From: Lachnospiraceae bacterium UBA3762
GTDB lineage: Bacteria > Bacillota > Clostridia > Lachnospirales > Lachnospiraceae
Assembly (NCBI GenBank): GCA_002371615.1
Contig: DFGA01000033.1
Span: 1 to 64,000 of the forward strand
Direction: 5' to 3'
DNA: 64,000 nucleotides
In this document: piece after piece, positions 33,907-42,636 of the stretch
Layout of the letters: each line of letters opens with the position of its first letter
Position numbering within the stretch: position 1 is the first letter of the stretch
Notes under the pieces: generated by a model
Database searches by the model: none
The model's input: the letters and a program-made list of their open reading frames with translations, nothing else
What the model was told of the DNA's origin: nothing
Made by a program: the position numbers and the translations under genes

Positions 33907-35571
33907 ATGCAGACATTCAGAACATTTGCTTTAACAGGTATGATCCTGACAATAGTTTTTGCCATCATAGCCGCAATAAGAATATACAGGTTAAAAAGGA
34001 GTATTCAACTACACGGATGTGTCAGTTTTGTGAGAAACCATTATCGTATGTTTCTTGTTCTATTGTTTATGGCTTTTCTAGCCACTCGTCTGTTTAGGAT
34101 AGATCAGATCCCTGCCGGGATACATATTGATGAGCTGTCATCCGTAGTTGATGCAAAGAGTATTATGGATCATGGTTCCGACAGGTTTGGCGTGAGATAT
34201 CCTGTTTACCTTCAGAATTTCGGGGGAGGACAGAATGTCCTGTTTTGCTATGTACAAGTATTGCTGTTCCATTTTTTGCCTTTCACGATAAAGGCTTTCA
34301 GAATTCAGGCGGTCCTTTGGGGTGCACTGTGCTTTTTGGCAACATTCGGAATATGTTATGAACTGACAGAGGATAAGGCGTGGGCATTGGCCGGACCGTT
34401 CCTTGTCACAACGCTCCCGGTTTATATTATGTCAGAAAGATGGGGACTTGAATCATATCTGCTTCTCCCGTTTTGCACTTTTACAATGTATTATGTAATA
34501 CGGGCAGTTAAATACGGTAAGATGCGAGACTGGTTTTTAGCGGGATTAATAATGGGGGTATCGTTGTATACATATGCTATATCTTATATAGTATGGCCGA
34601 TTTTTTTGATTTTAGCCGGAGCATATTTGTTATATATCAAAAGAATTAACATCAAACAGATTATAATTGCAGTGGTTCCGCTTATAATATTAGCCACTCC
34701 ACTTATATTGTTTCAGCTTGTCAATCTCGGATTAATTCCGGAATTTTCGACTGCGATTTCAGACTATAGGAGATTGCCGGAAAGGCGTGAGACTGAAATA
34801 GGGGTTTCGAATATATTGTGGAATCTGGTACATTACTATCCCAAAATGTTTTTTGAACAGGACTCCATGGCTTACAATTCATTCCGGGAGTTCGGACCGA
34901 TCTACTGGTTCCTTGTTCCATTTATAGCAGTTGGACTTGTTGTATGCATCATAGATTTAATCGTGTCCTTACGAAAAAAAGAGTTTTTGACTTCGGCACC
35001 TGTTGTTTTTTTCTGGCTTTCAGCAACGATCTGTATGCTTGTTATCAAAGCTCCGAACATTAATAAAGTTAATGAACTGTTTTTGCCCTTTGTGGTTTTT
35101 ATCGTGATAGCGACATTTCGGCTGTTTAATAAGGACATGCTGTTCGAAGGATGGCTGGTTCTGTTTAACTGTATATCATTTGTCGTATTTATATATTTCT
35201 ACTTTTTTATACAGTCTACTGATTACGGCCCTAATGAACTATTTACCAGTTCGTCCCCTGCCCGGGCTATTCGTATATGTAGTCAGAACTATCTGAAAGA
35301 TGATGATACGCACATCTATGCACTTTTAGAGGATGAAACCATCGAACCGTATATGCAGGTGTATTTTTTCGCGGGAGAAGCCGGGGAGGTTTACAGTGAT
35401 GATGTGCCAACATACGGAAGAGTATCGGCTTATTTTCCTGAGGAATTTGATATTAACGAAAATGCAATTTATATAATCGGTGATAACTGGCCTCATATCA
35501 CATCATATCTTGTATCTGTCGGATTCAGTCAGGATCAGTCATTGCCGGGATATTCAATCCTTTACCGGTAA
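33907..35571 (+). CDS. GT-C polyprenol-dependent glycosyltransferase, paralogue A
   Basis: 554 residues. After two N-terminal helices comes an outer loop, AGIHIDELSSVVDAKSIMDH, with the acidic D-E pair expected for GT-C catalysis. It is followed by RYPVYLQNFGGGQNVLF, MSERWGLESYLLL and a soluble tail ending in YIIGDNWPHITSYLVSVGFS. All of these positions recur in the protein at 60674-62263, so the two are paralogues. GT-C enzymes of this sort transfer a sugar from undecaprenyl phosphate to an outer acceptor. GAGGA lies before ATG 33907. It is convergent with the YdjC-deacetylase operon (6-nt gap), which could supply its donor (inference). Confidence 0.72.
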   Translation: MQTFRTFALTGMILTIVFAIIAAIRIYRLKRSIQLHGCVSFVRNHYRMFLVLLFMAFLATRLFRIDQIPAGIHIDELSSVVDAKSIMDHGSDRFGVRYPVYLQNFGGGQNVLFCYVQVLLFHFLPFTIKAFRIQAVLWGALCFLATFGICYELTEDKAWALAGPFLVTTLPVYIMSERWGLESYLLLPFCTFTMYYVIRAVKYGKMRDWFLAGLIMGVSLYTYAISYIVWPIFLILAGAYLLYIKRINIKQIIIAVVPLIILATPLILFQLVNLGLIPEFSTAISDYRRLPERRETEIGVSNILWNLVHYYPKMFFEQDSMAYNSFREFGPIYWFLVPFIAVGLVVCIIDLIVSLRKKEFLTSAPVVFFWLSATICMLVIKAPNINKVNELFLPFVVFIVIATFRLFNKDMLFEGWLVLFNCISFVVFIYFYFFIQSTDYGPNELFTSSSPARAIRICSQNYLKDDDTHIYALLEDETIEPYMQVYFFAGEAGEVYSDDVPTYGRVSAYFPEEFDINENAIYIIGDNWPHITSYLVSVGFSQDQSLPGYSILYR

Positions 35572-35577
35572 AAAATC

Positions 35578-36486
35578 CTAAACTGACTGGCTTTGCTTTG
35601 CGGTCCGGGCTCCGTTTTTTTCTATATCTCGGTTGCTGCTCATGTAAAATGATTGGGCCGATGATATCGGTATTTCATCGCACAATTCGTCTTCCAGCAT
35701 CCGCCCCGGGTGAAAGAGTATTTCAAGCTTGCGGTTATCTTTTGCAGCTTTACTTGTGAGAGGTGAATATAATTGCTCCACTCTGTATGGATCCATCTTT
35801 CCGCTCATTATAAGTCCCCATAAATACATAGGTTCGTGATTTTCACTTTCATCATAGTTATCAATTTTTATTGAATAAAAATTCAATATAAGGTTCTTTA
35901 TAATATTGACCGGAGAGTAGCTTTTCCAAAGAGATGTTGCCGAGATAAAGGGTACAAGTGGTTCCCTGGAGTTTCTGATGTATTCGCAATTAAGATTATT
36001 AGATGCGAGACATTCAAACAGAGCCTTTCTGACAATTGGAATCATATGTGTGTGCTGGTGGCTGTCTATTCGGATATGTTGCTGGCTGCAAGGTATACTG
36101 TTTGAACTGGCAATATCTATGCATTCCGCTATTTGAGACTGAACGCGTTCAATCTGTTCTGATATCTCATGCTTCAATAATTGTTTATATTTATTAAACC
36201 GAAACGGATTGTAAGATGCCAAAAACAGACTTTTCCATGTGGATGCATGCTTTCCCTCCACCAGATTTAAGTGAACTGACATTTTCGGGAGAAATGGAAG
36301 AGATGGAATCTCACGCTTTAACATATCCATACAAGACTCAAAGCACTTCATATTCGGAATGATACTTATACTGTCAAGTACGCCTTCACGCATTAGTTCC
36401 AGCATTTCTTTGGACGTATTGATGCTTAGTGCATAATCATCAGCATGTATATCAATCGAAAATACGGAACCATCCGTAGTGTTCAT
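35578..36486 (-). CDS. YdjC/ChbG/NaxD-family carbohydrate deacetylase
   Basis: 302 residues. Motifs of the family are visible: the metal-binding IDIHADDYALS (Asp16/Asp17), MSVHLNLVEG (first His), RIDSHQHTHMIPIV (second His) and LEILFHPGRM near the C-terminus. Family members remove acetyl groups from N-acetylated sugars; NaxD of Francisella acts on undecaprenyl-phosphate-GalNAc. It is the third gene of a leftward operon behind a GtrB-like GT2, overlapping it by 4 nt (ATGA), which fits a lipid-linked substrate. ATG 36486 is chosen because GGAAGGAGA lies 6 nt upstream. Confidence 0.88.
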   Translation of the reverse strand: MNTTDGSVFSIDIHADDYALSINTSKEMLELMREGVLDSISIIPNMKCFESCMDMLKREIPSLPFLPKMSVHLNLVEGKHASTWKSLFLASYNPFRFNKYKQLLKHEISEQIERVQSQIAECIDIASSNSIPCSQQHIRIDSHQHTHMIPIVRKALFECLASNNLNCEYIRNSREPLVPFISATSLWKSYSPVNIIKNLILNFYSIKIDNYDESENHEPMYLWGLIMSGKMDPYRVEQLYSPLTSKAAKDNRKLEILFHPGRMLEDELCDEIPISSAQSFYMSSNRDIEKNGARTAKQSQSV

Positions 36487-37457
36487 TTTATCTCCTTCCA
36501 TATTAGCGAATCAATGATATAGTGAGGTCTTCGCTTGGTTTCCATATATATTTTGGCAATGTACTCACCGATAACGCCGAGTGACAGAAGTATAGTACCT
36601 GTTGATACAAGCATGATCACTAGCAGGGTTGTGTATCCGGGAACATTTTTACCGTTTATCCAGTCCACTAGACCAATGATACACATGATTACTCCGAGGA
36701 CAACCACGATAAATCCAGCAACGCTTATCAGGTGAAGTGGTCTTGTTGAGAATGATGTGATGCCATCCATTGCAAGGGTCAGCATCTTTTTTATCGTATA
36801 TTTTGATTTTCCGGCTTCACGTTCTTTGACATCAAAGTATACTATGTCCGACGCAAAGCCCATTGTGGGAATCAAGCCTCGAAGAAACAAATTAACTTCC
36901 GAATATTGAGCAAGGGCCTCAAGCGCTTTTGCGGAGATCAGCCGGTAATCAGCGTGGTTGGGAATTACTTTGCTGCCGAGGGCGTGCATCAGTTTGTAAT
37001 ACAAGGTAGCTGATGTTCGCTTTCCCCAGCCGTCCGTTTTTCTGTCGTTTCTGACTCCGTAAACTATCTCGTAGCCTTCGTTGTATTTTTCGATGAATTT
37101 ATCGAGCGCTTCTATATCCTGCTGAAGATCCGCATCAATAGTAACAACGATATCTGCTGAATCTTTCGCTGTCATCATTCCTGCCAGTATTGCATTCTGA
37201 TGTCCACTGTTACCGGCAAGTCTTAAGACAGAAAAGATTGAGTCCATGTCAGAAAGCTTGTAAAGAATATTGAATGTTTCATCACAACTTCCATCATCGA
37301 CAAAAAGAATACGGCTTTTTTCCGATATTATATCGGAACATTCTAGTCTATGGAGTTTGTCCGAGAGAACTCCTGCAGTTTTTTCGATTATTTCCTCTTC
37401 GTTATAGCATGGGACAACAAGAACCAATGTGGGAGAGGAGTTTCTTACGTTTTTCAT
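36483..37457 (-). CDS. GtrB/ArnC-like undecaprenyl-phosphate glycosyltransferase (GT2)
   Basis: 324 residues. The GT2 domain has LVLVVPCYNEEEIIEKTAGV, FVDDGSCDET, TIDADLQQDIEALDKF (DxD) and ADYRLISAKALEAL. Two C-terminal membrane helices (from about residue 240) and a cytoplasmic tail complete the GtrB/ArnC/FlmF layout. It loads a sugar on undecaprenyl phosphate. KEREAGKSKYTIKKML is the membrane-interface segment of the family. It lies between the GT2-GtrA fusion (3 nt upstream) and the YdjC deacetylase (4-nt overlap). The pair GtrB + YdjC resembles FlmF2-NaxD. Confidence 0.92.
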   Translation of the reverse strand: MKNVRNSSPTLVLVVPCYNEEEIIEKTAGVLSDKLHRLECSDIISEKSRILFVDDGSCDETFNILYKLSDMDSIFSVLRLAGNSGHQNAILAGMMTAKDSADIVVTIDADLQQDIEALDKFIEKYNEGYEIVYGVRNDRKTDGWGKRTSATLYYKLMHALGSKVIPNHADYRLISAKALEALAQYSEVNLFLRGLIPTMGFASDIVYFDVKEREAGKSKYTIKKMLTLAMDGITSFSTRPLHLISVAGFIVVVLGVIMCIIGLVDWINGKNVPGYTTLLVIMLVSTGTILLSLGVIGEYIAKIYMETKRRPHYIIDSLIWKEIK

Positions 37458-37460
37458 TCG

Positions 37461-38555
37461 CTATTCCTCATTTTTCGTAGATTCTTTGAAGATGAATCTG
37501 TTTTGCAGTCTGTAACTTATAATGAATAACAGAGTATCGACAATGATTTTTGCCAGCTGAACAGGGAACGCGGACAATCCGATAAGTGAGACAAGCCCGG
37601 CAGATGCACCCATCTGTATCACGCAAAGAGCATAGTACTGAAACAGCGTTACCGGCCCGCGTCTGCTTTTAAAGACCAGTTTTTTGTTTACAGTATAGTT
37701 GAAAAGGGACGAAATAATCCTGGCAACGACCGTTGAGATCCAGACGGATCGTGTCTGTGTCATTTCTGTTCTTCCAAGCGCAGCGATCAGCCCGCAGAAT
37801 ATCCCGTAGTCCACCAGAAAAGACGACAGTGAGGAAAGGATGTACTTGAAGAACGTTCCAAGTATTACTCTGTAGATTTTGAATGAATCCTTTATCGGAT
37901 GAAAGTGCGTCTCACTGTTCTCGTTGATATACACCGTACGGATCGGAACTTCGATAATAGATGCTCCTGTTCGTATTGCATCGATCAGCATGACCGTTTC
38001 GTATTCAAATCTGTCGCCCGAAAGCGTGCTAAAACGTTCAATCAGCTTATCGGGTATTCCGCGAAGTCCTGTTTGTGTATCGCTTATATTACCGCCAATA
38101 AACAGTTTCAGCGCAACAACAGTGCATTTATTACCGAAGCTGCTTTTCCAGGGAACTGTTTCAAGGTCAAAATCCCTTGCTCCCAGTATCAGTGAATCCG
38201 GATTCTGCGACATGGCAGCTGCTACTTTGTTTACATCTTCAACAATGTGCTGCCCGTCGGAATCTACAGTGATGATTCCGTATGGACGATCCATCTGATG
38301 ATTATGTGCCGGATACTCGTCAAGAAAGTAGGACATGGCATCTTTTAAGGCCTTGCCTTTTCCGAGATTAACAGGATGACGTATGACTTTGCATCCGCTC
38401 TTTTCTGAGATTTCATCAAAAATATACCGGCAGTCATCGCGACTTCCGTCGTCAACCACCAGTATTCTCGGATATCCGTGTTCAAGCAGGGTATCCACAT
38501 ATTTTATAAGGTCGCTCTTGGGATTCAGAGCGGGAATAACTATAAGATAATTCAT
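37461..38555 (-). CDS. GT2-GtrA fusion protein
   Basis: 364 residues. Residues 1-~225 form a GT2 domain: IVIPALNPKSDLIKYVD, LVVDDGSRDDCRY, ITVDSDGQHIVEDVNKV (DxD) and ISDTQTGLRGIP. Residues ~235-360 form a four-helix GtrA domain (FLVDYGIFCGLIAAL, FNYTVNKKLVFKS, FIISYRLQNRFIF). The fusion joins the enzyme that loads undecaprenyl phosphate with the putative flippase in one chain. ATG 38555 is preceded by a promoter whose -10 box lies 7 nt away and by no ribosome site; an in-frame GTG at 38594 overlaps that promoter and is unlikely. Confidence 0.9.
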   Translation of the reverse strand: MNYLIVIPALNPKSDLIKYVDTLLEHGYPRILVVDDGSRDDCRYIFDEISEKSGCKVIRHPVNLGKGKALKDAMSYFLDEYPAHNHQMDRPYGIITVDSDGQHIVEDVNKVAAAMSQNPDSLILGARDFDLETVPWKSSFGNKCTVVALKLFIGGNISDTQTGLRGIPDKLIERFSTLSGDRFEYETVMLIDAIRTGASIIEVPIRTVYINENSETHFHPIKDSFKIYRVILGTFFKYILSSLSSFLVDYGIFCGLIAALGRTEMTQTRSVWISTVVARIISSLFNYTVNKKLVFKSRRGPVTLFQYYALCVIQMGASAGLVSLIGLSAFPVQLAKIIVDTLLFIISYRLQNRFIFKESTKNEE

Positions 38556-38562
38556 AATAAGA

Positions 38563-38591
38563 TTTATAAACCAAATTTGTGATATAATCAA
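38563..38591 (-). promoter_or_regulatory. Promoter of the leftward GT2-GtrA operon, apparently leaderless
   Basis: On the minus strand: TTGATT (38591-38586), exactly 17 nt, TATAAA (38568-38563), then 7 nt to ATG 38555. There is no ribosome site. Its -35 box overlaps the -10 box of the divergent promoter. Confidence 0.55.
38580..38588 (+). promoter_or_regulatory. Extended -10 promoter of the 663-residue membrane protein, apparently leaderless
   Basis: TGA-TATAAT (38580-38588) is a perfect extended -10 element, followed by 6 nt and ATG 38595. No ribosome site and no good -35 box are present. It shares bases with the -35 box of the opposite promoter. Confidence 0.55.
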
Positions 38592-38594
38592 CAC

Positions 38595-40586
38595 ATGATT
38601 GCTATTTTGATGATATTTGCGGCATCTGTTGCCCTATGCATGATATTCGGAAAAAAACTGTATGAAACCCTTCCGCCGTCAGTCTTTAGCGTAACACTCG
38701 GAGTGTATCTGGTCGCGCTGATCTTACCGCTTAGGACTGCGGTGTATATGTGTATGGGCGCCATTGCCTTGTTACTGGTGATTGCTGTGTTATACAGGCG
38801 CAAGGCCGGTCAGAACAGCCCTATCCCCGTTGATATTGACAGATCTTCGACTGAACCGCTGTGTATACTTGCAGTTGTATCTATTGTGTTTTGTGCGCTT
38901 TTTTGCAACAGACGGGTATTCTTCTATGATGATCTGAGTTACTGGGCTCTGTACACGAAAAACATCTTCAATATCGGAAAACTTCCTCACCTGTTTGAAA
39001 ACTGCTCGGTCGATTACAAGGATTACACTCCGGTGATACAGATATTGCAGTATCTGGCTATGTTTGGAAGAAAGACTTTTTCGGAGCCGTCATTGTTCAG
39101 GACAAATATTTGCTTCATATACATAATGCTCCTGCCGGTTCTTGATCCTCTTGGCAGCCAAGATTCGAAAAAGGGTACAAAGATCGCGGCAGCCCTGCTC
39201 TATATTATTTTTCCACACATACTTACGTCACAGTTTTACTACAGACTGGGAGTTGACCTCTTTCTGGCACTGACTTTCGGATACGTTCTGTATCTCATAT
39301 TCTTGTTCGACGCTTCGGGAATTGGTTCTGCCGGTCAACAATCTACGGATAACAGCAAAAGTGAGAGACTGAACAGGGATGAGATATTTCGCCTCGGGTG
39401 TATAACTGTGAATCTTGCCTTTCTGGCTCTTATCAAGTCGAGCGGCATAGTGCTCAGCCTTCTTGCGATTATAATGTTCATCATATGGGAGATTTTAAAA
39501 AGAAGGTATTCCGGAGTTGCGTATGGAAAGAAAGGATTAATCCCGGTACTTCTTAAAACCGCGGTTATATTATTATTCACACTTGGATTCTACTTTTCGT
39601 GGCAGTTGTTTCTTCGCTATTCGTGGAATAACGGATATCTGTCAAACCGTGTAAAAGACGGGATCAAAGGAGGCGGATTCTCCCTCCCGCCTTATACGGG
39701 AGAAGTTATCCTAAATTATGTCAACCACTTTTTTACATATCCTCTGACACGAAACCGGTTTGGAGTAACGGCTTTTCTGCTTGTGATCTTTATTGTTGCC
39801 GTGTATACGGTAAATATAGTTAACAGCAGAAGATCCGGCGAAAAAACAGGCATGCATACTGCGATGCTTGTAATGTCAATGTCAGGTCTTGTGATTTTCT
39901 GCGTAGCTCATATAAGTATGTATCTGTTTGTCTTTGACGAATGGGAAGCACATGGCCTCATGGAGTATGACAGATACATTACCCAGTACCTTGGCGGAGT
40001 GTTCTACGTGTATGTCTGCATGCTCCTCAGGGTATTTGCCTGTTCCGGCGGGAAGCTTAAGAACATGTCGGGAGTTGTGACGGCCGCTTCGCTGTTGATT
40101 TTTATAGCGCTGCTTCCGTATGCCGATATTAAGGAGTATCTTGTGCCGGCAAATTACAAAGCAATGTTTGAAAAAGAGTATGCGCAAATGGCGCAGGCGG
40201 CAGCGGATGAGTGGAGATCATCCGGGATAAGAGAGATGAACCTTGCGCATGACGGTACACAGCGTCTGACTGTAATTGCCAACGCGTGGGATGAGACTAC
40301 CCAGTTTATTGAATACGAGGCGGTTCCGCAGCCGATAGACAGGATATTGAACGTCCCGGCCGTCGAAGAAGGGAAACTTGCCGATACGATAGATGATTAT
40401 CTTGAAAGCTACCTGTATGTGGCCCGGGGAGCCAAGGCCTCATATGTGGGCAATTGGCAGGAAACCGCAGAGTTTACTGAGGACAACACGCCGCTTTTGG
40501 AAGGGACACTTTACCGAGTTAACAGACTAAATGATGTCAAAACTCTTACGCCCGTTCATCGGAATATAGGTGATTTTTCCTATTGA
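38595..40586 (+). CDS. Large polytopic membrane protein, GT-C-like
   Basis: 663 residues. Several helices lead to an outer loop with VFFYDDLSYWALYTKNIFN (~residues 112-130), an acidic pair placed as in GT-C enzymes. Another loop has NCSVDYKDYTPVIQIL, and many further helices follow before a ~140-residue soluble tail. The C-terminal tail carries no motif I know. It is divergent from the GT2-GtrA/GtrB/YdjC operon and separated by only 39 nt, so it is a good candidate to use the same lipid-linked sugar. The ATG has no ribosome site. Confidence 0.6.
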   Translation: MIAILMIFAASVALCMIFGKKLYETLPPSVFSVTLGVYLVALILPLRTAVYMCMGAIALLLVIAVLYRRKAGQNSPIPVDIDRSSTEPLCILAVVSIVFCALFCNRRVFFYDDLSYWALYTKNIFNIGKLPHLFENCSVDYKDYTPVIQILQYLAMFGRKTFSEPSLFRTNICFIYIMLLPVLDPLGSQDSKKGTKIAAALLYIIFPHILTSQFYYRLGVDLFLALTFGYVLYLIFLFDASGIGSAGQQSTDNSKSERLNRDEIFRLGCITVNLAFLALIKSSGIVLSLLAIIMFIIWEILKRRYSGVAYGKKGLIPVLLKTAVILLFTLGFYFSWQLFLRYSWNNGYLSNRVKDGIKGGGFSLPPYTGEVILNYVNHFFTYPLTRNRFGVTAFLLVIFIVAVYTVNIVNSRRSGEKTGMHTAMLVMSMSGLVIFCVAHISMYLFVFDEWEAHGLMEYDRYITQYLGGVFYVYVCMLLRVFACSGGKLKNMSGVVTAASLLIFIALLPYADIKEYLVPANYKAMFEKEYAQMAQAAADEWRSSGIREMNLAHDGTQRLTVIANAWDETTQFIEYEAVPQPIDRILNVPAVEEGKLADTIDDYLESYLYVARGAKASYVGNWQETAEFTEDNTPLLEGTLYRVNRLNDVKTLTPVHRNIGDFSY

Positions 40587-40651
40587 TAAACGGACGGTTC
40601 AACGTTAATATAATTTGAAAAGGATTAAAGGGTAATACCCGGAGGATGGAT

Positions 40652-41155
40652 ATGAACGATACTTATGTTGAGGTTATGGTAGCGAGGAAGAAAAATCCCC
40701 TTGTCGGGATTGGGAGAAGTGCCTGCTATGTGCTTTCGGTTATATTCTTTCTGCTCGGAATTGTAAGTAGCGGTTTTCTTGTATTAATAGCCGCAGCGCT
40801 CGCCGCTGTGGCATATTTTGTATTTCCGAGGCTTGATATTGAATACGAGTATCTCTACATTGACCGTGAGATCTCCATAGACAAGATCATGTCCAAGGAG
40901 AAGCGCAAGAACGTATATACGGTTGATCTTAACAAAATGGAATGTATTGCACCGGTTAATTCCCATGAGCTTGATTCATACAAGGCAAGGAATCTTAAAG
41001 TATATGATTTTACTTCCCTTGAGGAGGATGCAAAAGTATACTCCATAGTCTACGAAACAGGCAGGGAAGGTACGGTGCTTGTTAATTTCGAGCCGAATGA
41101 GGAAATGCTCCGCGCGATCAAAAATGTATTTCCGCGCAAGGTTTTAGATATTTAA
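40652..41155 (+). CDS. Small membrane protein, DUF6106-like
   Basis: 167 residues. A start NDTYVEVMVARKKNPLVGIG is followed by a hydrophobic region (~residues 27-60, two short helices) and a soluble domain with YLYIDREISIDKIMSKEKRK and YETGREGTVLVNFEPNEEML. The pattern fits small DUF6106-type proteins of Clostridia, as I recall them; function is unknown. ATG 40652 is preferred over ATG 40646, because GGAGG (40641-40645) would touch the latter but lies 6 nt before the former. A TATAAT box (40609-40614) may start a transcript here. guaB follows after 26 nt. Confidence 0.65.
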   Translation: MNDTYVEVMVARKKNPLVGIGRSACYVLSVIFFLLGIVSSGFLVLIAAALAAVAYFVFPRLDIEYEYLYIDREISIDKIMSKEKRKNVYTVDLNKMECIAPVNSHELDSYKARNLKVYDFTSLEEDAKVYSIVYETGREGTVLVNFEPNEEMLRAIKNVFPRKVLDI

Positions 41156-41181
41156 ATATACAGAGATAAAGGAGGAACAAG

Positions 41182-42636
41182 ATGGGACAGATTATTTCGG
41201 AAGGCATAACCTTTGATGACGTGCTGCTGATTCCCGGTTACTCGGATGTGATCGGAAACGATGTGGATGTAACAACTTATCTGACGCGTGATATTAAGCT
41301 TAATATACCGATGATGAGTGCCGGAATGGATACGGTTACAGAACACAGGATGGCGATAGCGATGGCGCGCCAGGGCGGTATCGGTATCATTCACAAGAAT
41401 ATGACTATCGAGGAACAGGCGGATGAGGTCGATAAGGTTAAACGTTCCGAAAACGGTGTCATAACCGATCCGTTCTCATTATCTCCGGAACATACGCTTC
41501 AGGATGCGGATGACCTGATGGCCAAATACCGTATATCAGGTGTACCGATAACGGAAGGGACAAAACTTGTCGGTATAATCACAAACCGCGATCTTAAATT
41601 CGAAACGGATTATTCACAGAAGATAAGAGACTGCATGACAACAGAGAATCTTGTTACGGCCAAAGAGGGCATTACCCTTGAGGAAGCCAAGAAGATCCTT
41701 GCCAAGGCAAGAAAGGAAAAGCTCCCGATAGTAGATGATAATTTCAATCTCAAAGGTCTGATCACCATCAAGGATCTGGAGAAACAGATAAAATATCCGA
41801 ATTCTGCCAAGGATTCGCAGGGCAGGCTCCTGTGCGGCGCAGGTGTCGGTATTACGGCCAATGTGCTTGAAAGGGTTGACGCACTTGTTAAGGCCAAGGT
41901 CGATGTTGTTGTTCTTGACAGTGCACACGGACATTCGGAAAATGTTCTGCGCTGTGCGAGGATGATAAAGGATGCGTATCCCGATCTTCCGCTTATCGGC
42001 GGAAACGTTGCAACGGGCGAGGGAACCAGGGCGCTTATAGATGCAGGCTGCGATGCTGTTAAGGTTGGTATCGGACCGGGTTCAATATGTACAACGAGAA
42101 TTGTAGCCGGTATCGGCGTACCGCAGATCTCAGCCATTATGAACTGCTATGATGTTGCCAAAGAGTACGATATTCCCATTATCGCCGACGGAGGCATCAA
42201 GTATTCGGGAGATATGACAAAGGCAATAGCAGCAGGCGCTAATGTATGTATGATGGGCTCGATCTTTGCCGGATGTGATGAGAGTCCCGGAACATTTGAA
42301 CTCTATCAGGGAAGAAAATACAAAGTCTATCGCGGCATGGGTTCGATATCCGCTATGGAAAGCGGAAGCAAAGACAGATATTTTCAGACAAATGCGAAAA
42401 AGCTTGTTCCTGAAGGTGTAGAAGGCCGTGTAGCATACAAGGGGACTGTTGAGGATACCGTATTCCAGCTTATCGGAGGTATCAGATCCGGTATGGGATA
42501 TTGCGGAACACCTACAATAGAGGATCTCAAGAAGAATGGAAAGTTTGTGAAGATATCGGCTGCCGCACTTCGTGAGAGTCATCCTCACGATATTCATATT
42601 ACGAAAGAAGCTCCGAACTATTCGGTAGATGAATGA
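41182..42636 (+). CDS. guaB: IMP dehydrogenase
   Basis: 484 residues, full length. The TIM-barrel part starts EGITFDDVLLIPGYSDV. Two CBS domains are inserted at ~residues 95-205 (TEGTKLVGIITNRDLKFETD, IVDDNFNLKGLITIKDLE). The catalytic loop GPGSICTTRIVAG holds Cys303, followed by IPIIADGGIKYSGDMTKAIA and YRGMGSISAM. It oxidises IMP to XMP, the committed step to GTP. AAAGGAGGAAC precedes ATG. Placed among glycan genes, it could support GDP-sugar and cyclic-di-GMP synthesis, but that is an inference. Confidence 0.98.
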   Translation: MGQIISEGITFDDVLLIPGYSDVIGNDVDVTTYLTRDIKLNIPMMSAGMDTVTEHRMAIAMARQGGIGIIHKNMTIEEQADEVDKVKRSENGVITDPFSLSPEHTLQDADDLMAKYRISGVPITEGTKLVGIITNRDLKFETDYSQKIRDCMTTENLVTAKEGITLEEAKKILAKARKEKLPIVDDNFNLKGLITIKDLEKQIKYPNSAKDSQGRLLCGAGVGITANVLERVDALVKAKVDVVVLDSAHGHSENVLRCARMIKDAYPDLPLIGGNVATGEGTRALIDAGCDAVKVGIGPGSICTTRIVAGIGVPQISAIMNCYDVAKEYDIPIIADGGIKYSGDMTKAIAAGANVCMMGSIFAGCDESPGTFELYQGRKYKVYRGMGSISAMESGSKDRYFQTNAKKLVPEGVEGRVAYKGTVEDTVFQLIGGIRSGMGYCGTPTIEDLKKNGKFVKISAAALRESHPHDIHITKEAPNYSVDE

